Numbered from the stretch's first letter, positions 53,780-63,280 are shown. The stretch is DNA of 64,000 nt from Cohnella mopanensis (GCF_022352055.1 NZ_JAKRWM010000004.1:186001-250000); one strand, 5' to 3'. The notes: generated by a model from the sequence alone, not told the origin. Numbers and translations: made by a program.

Positions 53780-54559
53780 ATGGTCGCGGAATTCAAAAAA
53801 CGGCTGTTGAACCGGCTCGACGAGATCGGCAAGTCGCTGGAAGCGAAAGAAGGGGCGCTGTTATTATTGGGGCTTGGTTCCGTAGGCAGCGAGTTAGATC
53901 GGTTAGATGAATACTCGGATTTGGATTTCTTCGTCATCGTAAAACCGGGTTATGCGAAGAGATTTATCGATTGTCTAGATTGGCTTGAGGACGTCCATCC
54001 TTTGGCCTATCAGTTCAAAAATTCGGACGTTGGTTGCAAAATCTTGTTCGAAGACGGGATTTACGGAGAATATGCGATATTCGAGGAAGCGGAGTTGGAT
54101 AACGCTTCTTATACCGGGGGGAGAATCGTCTGGACGGCTCCTTCGTACGCGAATGGACAAAGTTTTAAAGTGTCCGGAGTAGTAGCTAATCTGAGAAGGG
54201 ATGCTCTTGATTTTCCCTTAAACGAGGCGTTAACTAATCTCTATGTGGGGCTTGGGCGGTTTGCTAGAGGCGAGAAGCTGTCCGCGATGCGGTTTGTTCA
54301 AAGCTATGCCGTGGACAGCATCCTATCCGTGTTACATTTGTTAGAGTCAGAGGTCGGTTACTTTCCTGATCCTTTCGGCAACGAACGTCGCCTGGAAGTT
54401 AGATTTCCGGGATTTGCGAAGGTCATCGGAGAGATGACCCAGGGCTACGACCGAGTTCCGGAATCGGCTCTTCGCATCTTAAGCTACTTAGAAGAAGCGT
54501 ATCCCGTCAATCGCAGGCTAAGCAACGAAATACGGCATTTAGCCGCTCGGCTCCAATAG
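53780..54559 (+). CDS. Nucleotidyltransferase-fold protein
   Basis: About 259 residues; GAGGAGG at 53767-53773 sets the ATG at 53780. The N-terminal nucleotidyltransferase (Pol-beta-like) motif reads LLLLGLGSVGSELDRLDEYSDLDFFVIV, with the metal-binding D-x-D in SDLDFF. The C-terminal half is helical, as in aminoglycoside adenylyltransferase relatives and stand-alone MNT-like proteins. No HEPN partner gene is adjacent. It may modify a drug or another small molecule; not proven. It ends 22 bp from a convergent gene. Confidence 0.72.
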   Translation: MVAEFKKRLLNRLDEIGKSLEAKEGALLLLGLGSVGSELDRLDEYSDLDFFVIVKPGYAKRFIDCLDWLEDVHPLAYQFKNSDVGCKILFEDGIYGEYAIFEEAELDNASYTGGRIVWTAPSYANGQSFKVSGVVANLRRDALDFPLNEALTNLYVGLGRFARGEKLSAMRFVQSYAVDSILSVLHLLESEVGYFPDPFGNERRLEVRFPGFAKVIGEMTQGYDRVPESALRILSYLEEAYPVNRRLSNEIRHLAARLQ

Positions 54560-54580
54560 GGGTTGCAGGGGTCGGGCATA

Positions 54581-55315
54581 TTAGCTATTCTTCAATATTT
54601 TATCCGCAAGCGCAGGGAACCATCGTTGAATATGCACGAGCAGCTTAACTTTGCCGATCGGGACCTCCGTTCGGTTTTTTCTATAATAAGCTAAGAACTG
54701 AGCGGCAAGCTGGTCGGGGGATATTTTATTCCGTCCTCTGCCTTTGGTCATTTCCGTATCTACGACGGGGGGGATGATCTCGAACACCTTAATATTCGTA
54801 TTTTCCAGCTGGTAACGAAGGGCTTTCGTGAAAATATGCAATCCTGCCTTAGTTGCGCAGTAGACGGGAGCGGACTTCTTCGGTACGAAGCCTAACCCGG
54901 AGGAGACGTTGACGATTGCGGCTTCCTGATGAGGAAGGAGATCAGGTATTAACCTCCCGATGAGCTCGATCGGAGAGGTTAAATTAACGGTAATCTCCTC
55001 CGCGACTCGATCCGTAGAGGCAGGCTCTTCGACGAAGGAGTAGTTGTGCTGAATGCCTGCATTGTTAATGATGACGTTAAGCTCCGGATGGTAGTCGCGA
55101 AGCTGTTGAACGAGCGTATCCAATTGATCTCTGACGGCTAGATCGCAACAATAGGTCGTGACGCCGGGATACTTGTCTTTCAATTGATCTAACTTAAACG
55201 GATTACGCCCGATAACAATGACCTTGTTATCATTTTGAATAAACCGTTCCGCAAGCGCTAATCCAATTCCCGAGGCGCCTCCCGTGACGAGCACGGTTTG
55301 ACCGGATAGTTTCAT
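54581..55315 (-). CDS. Short-chain dehydrogenase/reductase (DltE-like)
   Basis: About 244 residues; GGGAGG seven bases upstream supports ATG 55315 rather than a start 27 bases earlier. Classical SDR: cofactor motif TGGASGIGLALAERF, NNAG in NVIINNAGIQHNYSF, catalytic Ser in NVSSGLGFVP and Tyr/Lys in YCATKAG. The C-terminus is of the DltE/YvaG type (PPVVDTEMTKGRGRNKISPDQLA). It follows a Crp/Fnr gene on the same strand by 59 bp, probably cotranscribed. Substrate unknown. Confidence 0.88.
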   Translation of the reverse strand: MKLSGQTVLVTGGASGIGLALAERFIQNDNKVIVIGRNPFKLDQLKDKYPGVTTYCCDLAVRDQLDTLVQQLRDYHPELNVIINNAGIQHNYSFVEEPASTDRVAEEITVNLTSPIELIGRLIPDLLPHQEAAIVNVSSGLGFVPKKSAPVYCATKAGLHIFTKALRYQLENTNIKVFEIIPPVVDTEMTKGRGRNKISPDQLAAQFLAYYRKNRTEVPIGKVKLLVHIQRWFPALADKILKNS

Positions 55316-55373
55316 AGAACATCCTCCCTTTCCTAAGCCCAATATAGAGCAGAAAACGGAGCCGTTCCTTAAC

Positions 55374-55991
55374 CTAGGTTAATTTCCTGCGAATTCGGCT
55401 TAAAGCGACTGGAGTAATTCCGAGATAAGATGCGATATGGTATTGCGGAATTTGCTCTGCCAGATGCCCATACTTGGCGTTAAATAGCCGGTATCTCTCT
55501 TCGGCGGACAATAGGAGCAATTCGCGCTCCCGCGTTTCCTTCTTCACGAAGAGTTGCTCGGTTAAGATGCGCCCTAACCGCTCCCAACAGACGTGCCGGG
55601 TAAATAACGATTGGAAATCGGAATAGCGAACGACAATCAGCTCGCTATCCACCAAGGCTTGAATGGAGAAAAAAGAAGACGTTCCCAGTAACAAGGAACT
55701 GTAGGAGGCGAGAAATTCGTGCTTTGCGCAGAAGCTCTTATTAAATTCGCCTCCGTCAGGCGTCGTATAGTAGAGCCGAAACAAGCCGCTCATACAGATC
55801 GCGATAGAGTCGACTTGCTCCCCCTCCCTGACGAGATGGGCGTTCTTCGCAACGGTTTTAGGGAAGGCGAATTGTCGGAATACGTTCCATTCCTCAATCG
55901 GAATAGGCGAAAGCCTTTGTATTCCTTCATATAAGGCAGGTAGTGCATGCTCCATCTCCATAGGCTCATGTTCCTTTGCTTGGAAAGTCAT
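55374..55991 (-). CDS. Crp/Fnr family transcriptional regulator
   Basis: A 205-residue protein. The cyclic-nucleotide-binding beta-roll fold covers about 30-140 (AKNAHLVREGEQVDSIAICMSGLFRLYYTTPDGGEFNKSFCAKHEFLASY), without the RxS phosphate-cassette of cAMP binders. The C-terminal HTH is truncated relative to CRP (QIPQYHIASYLGITPVALSRIRRKL), as in the YeiL/Fnr-like group common in Paenibacillaceae. No Fe-S cysteine cluster. The neighbouring SDR and MFS genes are likely targets; the effector is unknown. Confidence 0.85.
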   Translation of the reverse strand: MTFQAKEHEPMEMEHALPALYEGIQRLSPIPIEEWNVFRQFAFPKTVAKNAHLVREGEQVDSIAICMSGLFRLYYTTPDGGEFNKSFCAKHEFLASYSSLLLGTSSFFSIQALVDSELIVVRYSDFQSLFTRHVCWERLGRILTEQLFVKKETRERELLLLSAEERYRLFNAKYGHLAEQIPQYHIASYLGITPVALSRIRRKLT

Positions 55992-56000
55992 ATTTTCACG

Positions 56001-57248
56001 CTAATCGGTAATAAATAAGCTATTCGTCAGGGGTTTATTTCTAGACGCCGTATGATAAATCCTGTAATATCCTACGGCGGTTATGGCGCTGAAAACCATA
56101 TTTAAACCGATAAGCCATTGATAACTGTTCGTTAGATCGAATAAAATCCCTCCGGACAAAGACCCGAGCACCGCCCCCGCCTGATGAAAAATAAGCAGGG
56201 TTCCGATCTGTAGGCCGATGGAACGGTCGCCAAGCGATTCGCCCGCAACGAGCATCCCCCCGGGAATTGCCCCTAAGTAACTCGCGCCAAAGATGATGGA
56301 GAACAAGATTGGGGAAAGACCGAAATGAAGGAACAGGGCAATAAACGCAACCACACGTATGAAATATAAGAATGATAAGGCTAACGTTCTTGAAATACGG
56401 TCGAGCATAAAGGCAAACAGCATCCCACCGACCAGTTCCAACAAACCTAGGAGACTCAAGGATGAGGCGAACATAACCTGTTCGACATGGGCGTGTTGAT
56501 GAATGGCCATCAGGTGCATCTCTACCGTTCCCATGCTGAATCCGCAGGTGAACAGGGCAAATACGACGAATAGCACCGTCCGGTTGGCGATCATTTCCTT
56601 ATAAATAGAGAGGTTCCATTTGGGCTTGCTCTGCGATTTGGAGCTTGCCGCTGTATCATCCAAAGCTTGATCGGTCGGTTCCTCCATCCGGTCTTTGATA
56701 ATCAGAATCGTGAGCGGAATCGATACGATCCCGATCCAGAAAGTAATCGAGAAGGCCGTCATCCAATCCAACCAATCCCTGTTGCTTACGAATAAAGGGG
56801 TTAAGATGGCTAACCCAAGCGAGCTAGAGCTGGTCAAGATCATGAGCGCCTTCGCGCGATGGCGGGAAAACCAGTTCGACACCAACACGTATCCTGTTGT
56901 TGCGCCTATTCCGGATAGTCCGGCTAATATGCCAAGACCTATGAAGAAGCCGATAGGAGAATTAACAGTCAGAACCGTAAGCATAGAAAGCACGCCGAAT
57001 AGGGCGTTTAAGACCATCACTTTCTTGGGGCCGTACTTATCCGTTAACCAGCCCCCAAGCGGCGAGCAAATGGCGGCAACGGCTACATTGAACGACCAAG
57101 TCGTGCTGATGAACGTCCGATTCACCGTCAGGGCTTCGGTGATTTCCTGCTGATAATAGGAAATGACAAACCGGCTGATCGCCGCAACGAAGCCTAGTAC
57201 CCACAAGTAGCCTAGTATTCTCCACGCATATCCTCTGTCTTTTGTCAT
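56001..57248 (-). CDS. MFS transporter (monocarboxylate/OFA-like)
   Basis: About 415 residues from ATG 57248, chosen because GGAGAG lies nine bases upstream; two earlier ATGs are poorly spaced. 12 TM helices, loop motif GGWLTDKYGPKKVMVLNALFG and SNWFSRHRAKAL between TM4 and TM5, as in the oxalate:formate/monocarboxylate porter group. A long charged central loop separates the halves. Divergent from a MocR regulator with about 126 bp between starts, so probably controlled by it. Confidence 0.87.
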   Translation of the reverse strand: MTKDRGYAWRILGYLWVLGFVAAISRFVISYYQQEITEALTVNRTFISTTWSFNVAVAAICSPLGGWLTDKYGPKKVMVLNALFGVLSMLTVLTVNSPIGFFIGLGILAGLSGIGATTGYVLVSNWFSRHRAKALMILTSSSSLGLAILTPLFVSNRDWLDWMTAFSITFWIGIVSIPLTILIIKDRMEEPTDQALDDTAASSKSQSKPKWNLSIYKEMIANRTVLFVVFALFTCGFSMGTVEMHLMAIHQHAHVEQVMFASSLSLLGLLELVGGMLFAFMLDRISRTLALSFLYFIRVVAFIALFLHFGLSPILFSIIFGASYLGAIPGGMLVAGESLGDRSIGLQIGTLLIFHQAGAVLGSLSGGILFDLTNSYQWLIGLNMVFSAITAVGYYRIYHTASRNKPLTNSLFITD

Positions 57249-57374
57249 GAGCTTCATCTCTCCCACGTCTATCTTTACATCCGAATAAGATTGGAATAAG
57301 CTAAATTCTAACCTTGTGGAAAATTTTATAAAGTACAATTTATCGCATCTGTATTAATACAGTGGGGCGTGACT

Positions 57375-58721
57375 ATGGATACTAAGCATGAGCAAATCGT
57401 TAAGCATCTACTGCGAGAAATGGAAGAGGGAAGTATCAAGCCGGGAGTCAAGCTGCCATCCATCAGGGACGTTGCCGAACGATTCCGCTGCAGTCCGAAT
57501 ACCGTCGCGCGAGCCTATCAAACGTTGGAACGGCAGGATCTTGTCTACTCCGTATCCAAGAGCGGCTATTATATAGTTGAGACTAAAGCCACTGCATCCG
57601 CAGTACTTAGCCCTCCGACTTTTAATTTCGCGTCAGTCATGCCGAGGGGGGATTTCCTGCCCTTTCAGGATTTCGAGCATTGCTTAAGGCAAGCCGTATC
57701 GCTGTACAAAGAAGAACTGTTCGGCTATACGGATCCCCAAGGCATCCTATCTCTTAGGGCGGAGTTGCAAAGGCATTTAAACGATCATCAAATCTTCGCG
57801 AATACGGATCAGATCTGCGTAGTCACAGGGGCCCAGCAGGCCTTTGCCATTCTGACGCGAATGCCTTTTCCCGTCGGCGGAGGGAGCATTCTGATCGAAC
57901 AACCGACTTACTTCGGATTTATGGATACGGCTAATCTTCACGGCTGCCGGATAGTCGGCCTTCAACGAGACGAAGATGGGATTGATCTTGAACGGTTGGA
58001 GTCGTATTTTCGAAGCGGGGACATTAAGTTTTTCTACACGGTGCCGAGGTTTCTCAATCCTCTGGGTGCCTCTTATCGCACGGAGCAGAAAAAAAGAATC
58101 GTGGAATTGGCGGACAAGTATAACGTGTATATCGTCGAAGACGACTATTTGGCGGATCTGGAGGATGACACGAAATCCGACCCTTTGTTCGCGATGGATC
58201 AAAATTCGAGGGTTATTTACATCAAGAGCTTCTCCAAAACAACGTTGCCCGGGCTGAGGCTAGGAGTGACGGTTCTACCCAAGTCGCTGGTACAGCCCTT
58301 CGTGGAATACAAAAAAGCGAGCGATATTTCCAGCCCGATCTTGTCCCAAGGCGCTCTCGAAATCTACCTGAAGTGTGGAATGTTCAAGCGGCACGCGGCA
58401 AAAATACGCAGCCATTACCGCGACAAAATGAGCTATGCGGTTGAAATGTGCGGTAGGCTGCTAGGGGATCGAGTAAGCTGGACTTCCCCGTCATCGGGCG
58501 TATTTATTACCCTTACTCTTCCGAACCGAATGAGAGCATCCGTATTAATCGAGCAACTAAATCTTAGAGGAATTTATGCCACCAATGTGGACCAGCATCT
58601 TCTGCCCGAGTTTCGTCAAGACAATCGCATTCGCTTGTGCATCATCGGGGTGGAGAAGTCGCAAATCGCGGCGGGGTTCGCGCTAATCTCCGATGAGATT
58701 AAGCGTATCGGTAGACGATGA
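57375..58721 (+). CDS. MocR-type GntR/aminotransferase transcriptional regulator
   Basis: About 448 residues. The N-terminal GntR winged HTH (10-75: GSIKPGVKLPSIRDVAERFRCSPNTVARAYQTLERQDLVYSVSKSGYYI) is fused to a fold-type I aminotransferase domain (about 110-445). The PLP lysine lies in SRVIYIKSFSKTTLPGLRLGV, with the Asp/Tyr cofactor contacts in VEDDYLADL. MocR proteins use PLP or PLP-amino acid adducts as effectors. Divergent from the MFS gene, its likely target. ATG 57375 has GGGG seven bases upstream. Confidence 0.91.
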   Translation: MDTKHEQIVKHLLREMEEGSIKPGVKLPSIRDVAERFRCSPNTVARAYQTLERQDLVYSVSKSGYYIVETKATASAVLSPPTFNFASVMPRGDFLPFQDFEHCLRQAVSLYKEELFGYTDPQGILSLRAELQRHLNDHQIFANTDQICVVTGAQQAFAILTRMPFPVGGGSILIEQPTYFGFMDTANLHGCRIVGLQRDEDGIDLERLESYFRSGDIKFFYTVPRFLNPLGASYRTEQKKRIVELADKYNVYIVEDDYLADLEDDTKSDPLFAMDQNSRVIYIKSFSKTTLPGLRLGVTVLPKSLVQPFVEYKKASDISSPILSQGALEIYLKCGMFKRHAAKIRSHYRDKMSYAVEMCGRLLGDRVSWTSPSSGVFITLTLPNRMRASVLIEQLNLRGIYATNVDQHLLPEFRQDNRIRLCIIGVEKSQIAAGFALISDEIKRIGRR

Positions 58722-58750
58722 CATTGAAGGTTAACCATCGCCCATAGCGC

Positions 58751-58785
58751 ACAAAACCCGGCAGGACATGGCCTGCCGGGTTTTG
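58751..58785. terminator. Strong intrinsic terminator
   Basis: AAAACCCGGCAGG pairs with CCTGCCGGGTTTT around ACATGG, with TGTTTATTTT after it on the plus strand and an A/T-rich flank on the other. Serves the convergent MocR and siderophore permease genes. Confidence 0.9.
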
Positions 58786-58786
58786 T

Positions 58787-59794
58787 TTATTTTCTCAACA
58801 ACAGATACGCGAAATAAGGAACGCCGATCAACGAAACCATGATCCCTGCGGCGATGCCGTCCGGGTCTACGATATTGCGTCCAATCGTGTCGGCGACCAA
58901 GAGCAGCCATCCTCCCAATAGTACCGCGACGGGAATAAACAGTTGGTTGCGGGGGCCTACCAGCGCTTTGGCAATATGCGGGGCCATCAGTCCGATGAAG
59001 GCGATTCCTCCCGTGACGGATACCGCCGCAGCGGCAGCTGCGACCGCGGCCAGTAGCAAGACGAGACGCTCCTTCTCCACCTTCAATCCGACGCCGATCG
59101 CCGATGCTTCGGTTAACCCTAGTATATTCAACCGGGTAGATTTGTATAGCGTGAAGGGAATCAGCAGGATGAGCCACGGGAGAAGAGTCCACACGAAGGG
59201 CCAGTCCGTTCCCCAGATGTTGCCCGCGATCCACTTGGCGATAAAATCAACCTTCTGACGCTCGGCGGACGAGATGATGACGATCATAATGCCGGATAGC
59301 GCCATCGAGAATCCGACCCCGACCAACACGAGCCGAATAGGGTTAAGGCCTTGGTTTCGGTTATAGGACAGCAGATAGATCAGGCAAGCGGTCACCAAAG
59401 CTCCGACAAAAGCAACGACCGGAAGAAAGTAGGTGAATGATCCTACTTTGATCGGGAAGTACAAGAAGAACAAGGCGATCGCGACGCCCGCACCGGAGTT
59501 GATGCCGATAATGCCGGGATCGGCCAGATCGTTGCGCGTGACGCTCTGCAGGATGGAGCCGGATAAGGCGAGCGCCATGCCGGCAAGCAACGTAATCGCG
59601 ATCCGCGGCAATCTGACGGAGTACAGGACGAAGTCTTCCTTGAAGGTTCCGTGTCCTAACAGCACGGGGATAAGACGGTCATAGGAGAGTTTAGAATACC
59701 CTAAGCCCATTCCGAGTACGGCGGTAACCGCTATTAATCCCAGGCAGACCAATAGAATGAGTCTTTGTTTTCTAACCAGCGCAGATAAGATCAT
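58787..59794 (-). CDS. Iron-siderophore ABC permease, FecCD family (YfhA-like)
   Basis: A 335-residue, ten-TM FecCD permease (LSGSILQSVTRNDLADPGIIGINSGAGVAIALFF, GGIAFIGLMAPHIAKALVGP, VADTIGRNIVDPDGIAAGIMVSLIGVPYFAYLL). It overlaps the end of the companion permease gene by four bases. Last gene of a binding protein-permease-permease operon, the order of B. subtilis yfiY-yfiZ-yfhA. No ATPase gene is present, as in that system, which borrows YusV. Confidence 0.93.
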   Translation of the reverse strand: MILSALVRKQRLILLVCLGLIAVTAVLGMGLGYSKLSYDRLIPVLLGHGTFKEDFVLYSVRLPRIAITLLAGMALALSGSILQSVTRNDLADPGIIGINSGAGVAIALFFLYFPIKVGSFTYFLPVVAFVGALVTACLIYLLSYNRNQGLNPIRLVLVGVGFSMALSGIMIVIISSAERQKVDFIAKWIAGNIWGTDWPFVWTLLPWLILLIPFTLYKSTRLNILGLTEASAIGVGLKVEKERLVLLLAAVAAAAAAVSVTGGIAFIGLMAPHIAKALVGPRNQLFIPVAVLLGGWLLLVADTIGRNIVDPDGIAAGIMVSLIGVPYFAYLLLRK

Positions 59795-60798
59795 GAGAGA
59801 GCTTTGCCTCCTCTATGCACGACGAACAGGAAGAAAGGCAAGCCCAGCATTGCCACAATGGCTGCCACCGGCGTTTCGTAGGGTAAGTTAATGGTGCGCC
59901 CGAGCGTGTCGGCGAGCAGCATGAATGACGCTCCGGTAATCGCGGAGAACGGAATAATATAGCGATAGTCGGTTCCGACGATAGGACGGACGATGTGGGG
60001 AATCATCAGGCCTACGAAAGCCATGTTCCCGACGAGCGCGACCGATGCGCCGGTCAGCAATACGACAAGGATAAATAAGATGGCTTTGATCTGAACGAGC
60101 TTCTGGCCTAAGCCGACCGCTACCTCATCGCTTAAGCTTAGAATGGTTACTTGATTCGACAGGAAAATCGTAAGCAGTACTCCGCCTATAATGACCGGGG
60201 CAATGGTTTGCAATTGGGCCCATGTCGTTCCAATAAGTCCGCCGGCCGTCCACATATTGACGTCTTTCGATATTTTGAAAGTAAGGCTTACGCCTTCCGA
60301 GATCGCATACATGAAAGCGGAAATGGCGGCGCCGGCCAGCACGATCCGGGTGGGGGACAGGCTGCCGTTGCGCATGGAGCCGAGAACCAGTACAAGGCTT
60401 GCTCCCAAGGCGGCTCCGACGAAGCAGGCAAGCATTATGCCTGAAGTTTTTAGCCCCGGGATAAAGACAAACGCCAGCGCTAGAGCCATGTTGGCACCGG
60501 AGGTCAGTCCCAACAATCCGGGGTCGGCCAGCGGATTGCGCGTCACGCCCTGCATGATCGCGCCGGATACGGCAAACGCGGCTCCGATGAGAATGGCCGC
60601 GATCTCGCGTGGGATACGGAGCTCCCGAAGGACCAGAATCTCATCGCTGGTATGGCTGGAGGTCAACGCAAGCCATAGATCATGGATCGAGGTATCCTTC
60701 GCGCCGAACAGCAAGGAAATAATAAACATGCCAATAAACACAAGGAAGCTCCCAAGGAGCTTATACACGAAGGGAATGGGGCGTTTCGTAGTCGTCAT
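59791..60798 (-). CDS. Iron-siderophore ABC permease, FecCD family (YfiZ-like)
   Basis: A 335-residue, ten-TM FecCD permease with the same signatures as its neighbour (VSGAIMQGVTRNPLADPGLLGLTSGANMALALAF, GNMAFVGLMIPHIVRPIVG, LADTLGRTINLPYETPVAAIVAMLGLPFFLFVV). The two permeases should form a heterodimeric channel. The 73-bp gap to the binding-protein gene holds a hairpin. Confidence 0.93.
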   Translation of the reverse strand: MTTTKRPIPFVYKLLGSFLVFIGMFIISLLFGAKDTSIHDLWLALTSSHTSDEILVLRELRIPREIAAILIGAAFAVSGAIMQGVTRNPLADPGLLGLTSGANMALALAFVFIPGLKTSGIMLACFVGAALGASLVLVLGSMRNGSLSPTRIVLAGAAISAFMYAISEGVSLTFKISKDVNMWTAGGLIGTTWAQLQTIAPVIIGGVLLTIFLSNQVTILSLSDEVAVGLGQKLVQIKAILFILVVLLTGASVALVGNMAFVGLMIPHIVRPIVGTDYRYIIPFSAITGASFMLLADTLGRTINLPYETPVAAIVAMLGLPFFLFVVHRGGKALS

Positions 60799-60828
60799 CG
60801 TTCTCTCATCTTCTCTTCATAGAATTAG

Positions 60829-60857
60829 GGAGGAATTCTTTGTTCAAGAATTCCTCC
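60829..60857 (-). terminator. Intercistronic hairpin in the siderophore operon
   Basis: GGAGGAATTCTT and AAGAATTCCTCC form a perfect 12-bp stem with a TGTTC loop, between the binding-protein gene and the permeases. With no T-run, it probably stabilises the upstream message or partially terminates, giving more binding protein than permease. Confidence 0.6.
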
Positions 60858-60870
60858 TGAGGGATAAAGC

Positions 60871-61851
60871 TTAGCCAAGCAGGTTTTTAATGATGAAGTC
60901 CAATTGGTAGTCGAGCGTCAACGGATCGTTAAAGTAAAATTCCTTCGCGTTAACCTCGAACACGTGGTTTGCCTTAACCGCGGGAATGTTCTTGTACGTA
61001 TCCGTATTTTGGAAAGCGTTGTCCGCGTCCGGATTTTTGCTGAAGATGACGTAGTCGCCGGCGTATTCGGGAAGAACTTCCGCCGATATGGCGTAGTAAC
61101 CATCTTTTAATGCCATTTCTTTAACTTTAGCAGGCATAGCCAACTTCATTTCTTGGTACAGAATTTCCGTGCCGCGGCCCCAGTTATCGCCGAAGACGTA
61201 CAGCTGCTTGTCATAGCTCTCGATGACGGAGAAGGTTTTGTCCGCGCCGATCTTCGCTTTAATGTCTTCTCCGGCTTTCTTGGAGCGGGCTTTGAAATCG
61301 TCGACCCAAGCCTGGGCTTCTTTTTCTTTATTTAACAGTTTGCCGATCTCCAGGTGTTGGGTTAAATAATCGACTTTGCCATAAGTGAAAGTAACCGTAG
61401 GGGCGATTTGTTTTAATTTATCGATGTTCTTAATATTGTCTAGACCGATGATCAAGTCCGGGTCCAGCTCGATGATCTTTTCCAAGCTTTCATCCGTAAC
61501 GGATTGAACATCCTTCAGCCGATCTTCGAATTTAGGGTTGATTTTAGACCAATCGTCTACTCCGACAAGAGGTACTCCAAGTGCCATTACGTTACCTGCG
61601 AAAGACGAGAGCACAACGACGCGCTGCGGGTTGGCCGGGACGTCGACGGGGCCGGTCTGGGATTCGTAAACGATCGTACCTGTTGCGGGTTCAGTAGTTG
61701 CTGATGCGGAAGCCGATTCAGCAGGAGCAGAAGACGATGCGCTTGGTTGCTCGGATTGAGCAGGGCTGCTTTCGTTATTGGCAGTTTTGCCGCCGCAAGC
61801 GCTAAGAATGAGCACAAGGGTCAGAACAAAAGGGATTAATACTTTCTTCAT
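60871..61851 (-). CDS. Iron-siderophore-binding lipoprotein (YfiY-like)
   Basis: About 326 residues from ATG 61851, set by AAAGGAG upstream; a start 72 bases earlier lacks such a site. Signal peptide KKVLIPFVLTLVLILSAC with lipobox LSAC, then a Ser/Ala/Glu linker. FhuD/BtuF-type fold: QRVVVLSSFAGNVMALGVPLVGVDDWSK, LIIGLDNIKNIDKLKQIAPTVTF. It would capture ferric siderophore at the outer face of the membrane for the two FecCD permeases. A Fur-like box lies upstream. Confidence 0.92.
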   Translation of the reverse strand: MKKVLIPFVLTLVLILSACGGKTANNESSPAQSEQPSASSSAPAESASASATTEPATGTIVYESQTGPVDVPANPQRVVVLSSFAGNVMALGVPLVGVDDWSKINPKFEDRLKDVQSVTDESLEKIIELDPDLIIGLDNIKNIDKLKQIAPTVTFTYGKVDYLTQHLEIGKLLNKEKEAQAWVDDFKARSKKAGEDIKAKIGADKTFSVIESYDKQLYVFGDNWGRGTEILYQEMKLAMPAKVKEMALKDGYYAISAEVLPEYAGDYVIFSKNPDADNAFQNTDTYKNIPAVKANHVFEVNAKEFYFNDPLTLDYQLDFIIKNLLG

Positions 61852-61946
61852 GGAATGATTTTCTCCTTTAAGCATCTGCATGCTTTGTTTAATTAGGGTA
61901 TATGTAGGTGAATTGCCGATCAACTTGTATGATCACAACAATCTAA

Positions 61947-61961
61947 TGAGAATGATTATCA
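61947..61961. promoter_or_regulatory. Fur box of the siderophore operon
   Basis: TGAGAATGATTATCA matches the Bacillus 7-1-7 Fur consensus (TGATAATnATTATCA) with one mismatch. On the minus strand it overlaps a likely -10 box (TATGAT) with TTTAGA 17 bp upstream, so iron-bound Fur would block transcription. Confidence 0.85.
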
Positions 61962-62182
61962 TATTCACTACATTGCACATTCTAAAGTGATGAGGAGATA
62001 CTGTCAATAGTTTTTGAAGCTTTAAGGATGTATTCAGTCTTTTTCCTACAAAAGAAATCCCCGATTGCCGTTTTCTTCTGGCAGGGGAACTGGTTTTGCA
62101 AGCTTGTTTATCCGAAACATTTCTGGGACAATGTTATCAAGCTCATGCAAGCTCCGGCTATTTACTGAAATGAGGGTTATGA

Positions 62183-63253
62183 ATGAATAACGAATCTATA
62201 TACGGATTGACGTTTGACCAATTAGTCGCTTGGCTAGCGGAGAGAGGACATAAGAAATCCCGGGCCTCGCAAGTGTGGGATTGGCTCTATCGGAAGCGCG
62301 TTACGGAGTTCTCCGAGATGACCGACGTGAATAAAGACTGCTTGCAACTGCTGGCGGATCATTTCGTCATTCATTCGCTGAGCGAGCATCTGCGCCAGGA
62401 ATCCGTGGACGGGACGATCAAGTTCCTGTTCAGGCTTAAGGACGGCAATCTGATCGAAACCGTACTCATGAGGCATAAATTCGGGTTGTCCGTCTGCGTG
62501 ACGACGCAAGTCGGTTGCAATATCGGCTGCAGCTTCTGCGCGAGTGGATTGATCAAGAAAAGCCGCGATCTATCCAGCGGAGAGATCGTGGAGCAACTGA
62601 TGATGGTTCAACATCATCTGGATTCCGCGGATAAGGGCGAGCTGGTCAGTCACATCGTCGTCATGGGAATCGGCGAACCTTTCGATAACTTCGAGAACCT
62701 CGTGGATTTCATCTTGACCGTCAAAGACCAGAAAGGGCTGGCGATTGCCGCAAGACATATCACCGTATCGACGAGCGGCCTGGCCGACAAAATATACGAT
62801 TTCACCGATGCCGACCTCAGGGTTAATCTGGCGATTTCCCTTCATGCCCCGAACGATGAGCTGCGGACGCGGATCATGAAGATTAACAAGGCGATTCCGA
62901 TCGAGAAGCTAATGAAGGCGATCGACTACTATTTGGATAAAACAAACCGGAGAATCACGTTCGAGTATATTATGCTGAAGGATGTCAATGATCAGCGGGA
63001 GCATGCGTTGGAGCTTGCCGAATTAATCGGCGAACGGCGGCCGCTCGTGAACGTCAACTTGATTCCTTATAATCCCGTTGACGAGCATAGCCAATATCAA
63101 AGACCCGAGCGTTCGACGGTGAGCGCGTTCTACGATACGCTCAAGAAGCAGTCGGTAAGCTGCAGCGTTCGTCTGGAGCACGGAGTGGACATCGATGCCG
63201 CTTGCGGACAGCTGCGCAGCAAACAAATTAAAGCGGAAGCCGTATCGAACTGA
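62183..63253 (+). CDS. rlmN: RlmN-type 23S rRNA (adenine-C2)-methyltransferase, radical SAM
   Basis: A 356-residue radical SAM enzyme. An N-terminal HhH-like domain ([42 protein letters not shown]) is followed by QDGTIKF-type and [30 protein letters not shown], giving the 4Fe-4S cysteines Cys112, Cys116 and Cys119. The methyl-carrying cysteine is Cys341 in DIDAACGQL. It fits RlmN better than Cfr ([18 protein letters not shown]). It is not in the usual fmt-sun-prpC-prkC context, so it may be a second copy. The RNA target (A2503, or also tRNA) is inferred from family. Confidence 0.88.
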   Translation: MNNESIYGLTFDQLVAWLAERGHKKSRASQVWDWLYRKRVTEFSEMTDVNKDCLQLLADHFVIHSLSEHLRQESVDGTIKFLFRLKDGNLIETVLMRHKFGLSVCVTTQVGCNIGCSFCASGLIKKSRDLSSGEIVEQLMMVQHHLDSADKGELVSHIVVMGIGEPFDNFENLVDFILTVKDQKGLAIAARHITVSTSGLADKIYDFTDADLRVNLAISLHAPNDELRTRIMKINKAIPIEKLMKAIDYYLDKTNRRITFEYIMLKDVNDQREHALELAELIGERRPLVNVNLIPYNPVDEHSQYQRPERSTVSAFYDTLKKQSVSCSVRLEHGVDIDAACGQLRSKQIKAEAVSN

Positions 63254-63280
63254 TTACGGAATGATCGAGGAGGGCCAGCG

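Noticed and set aside
62183..63253. Cfr antibiotic-resistance methyltransferase
   Set aside because: Motifs around the cysteines and the IETVLMRH and GEPFDN segments fit RlmN rather than Cfr.
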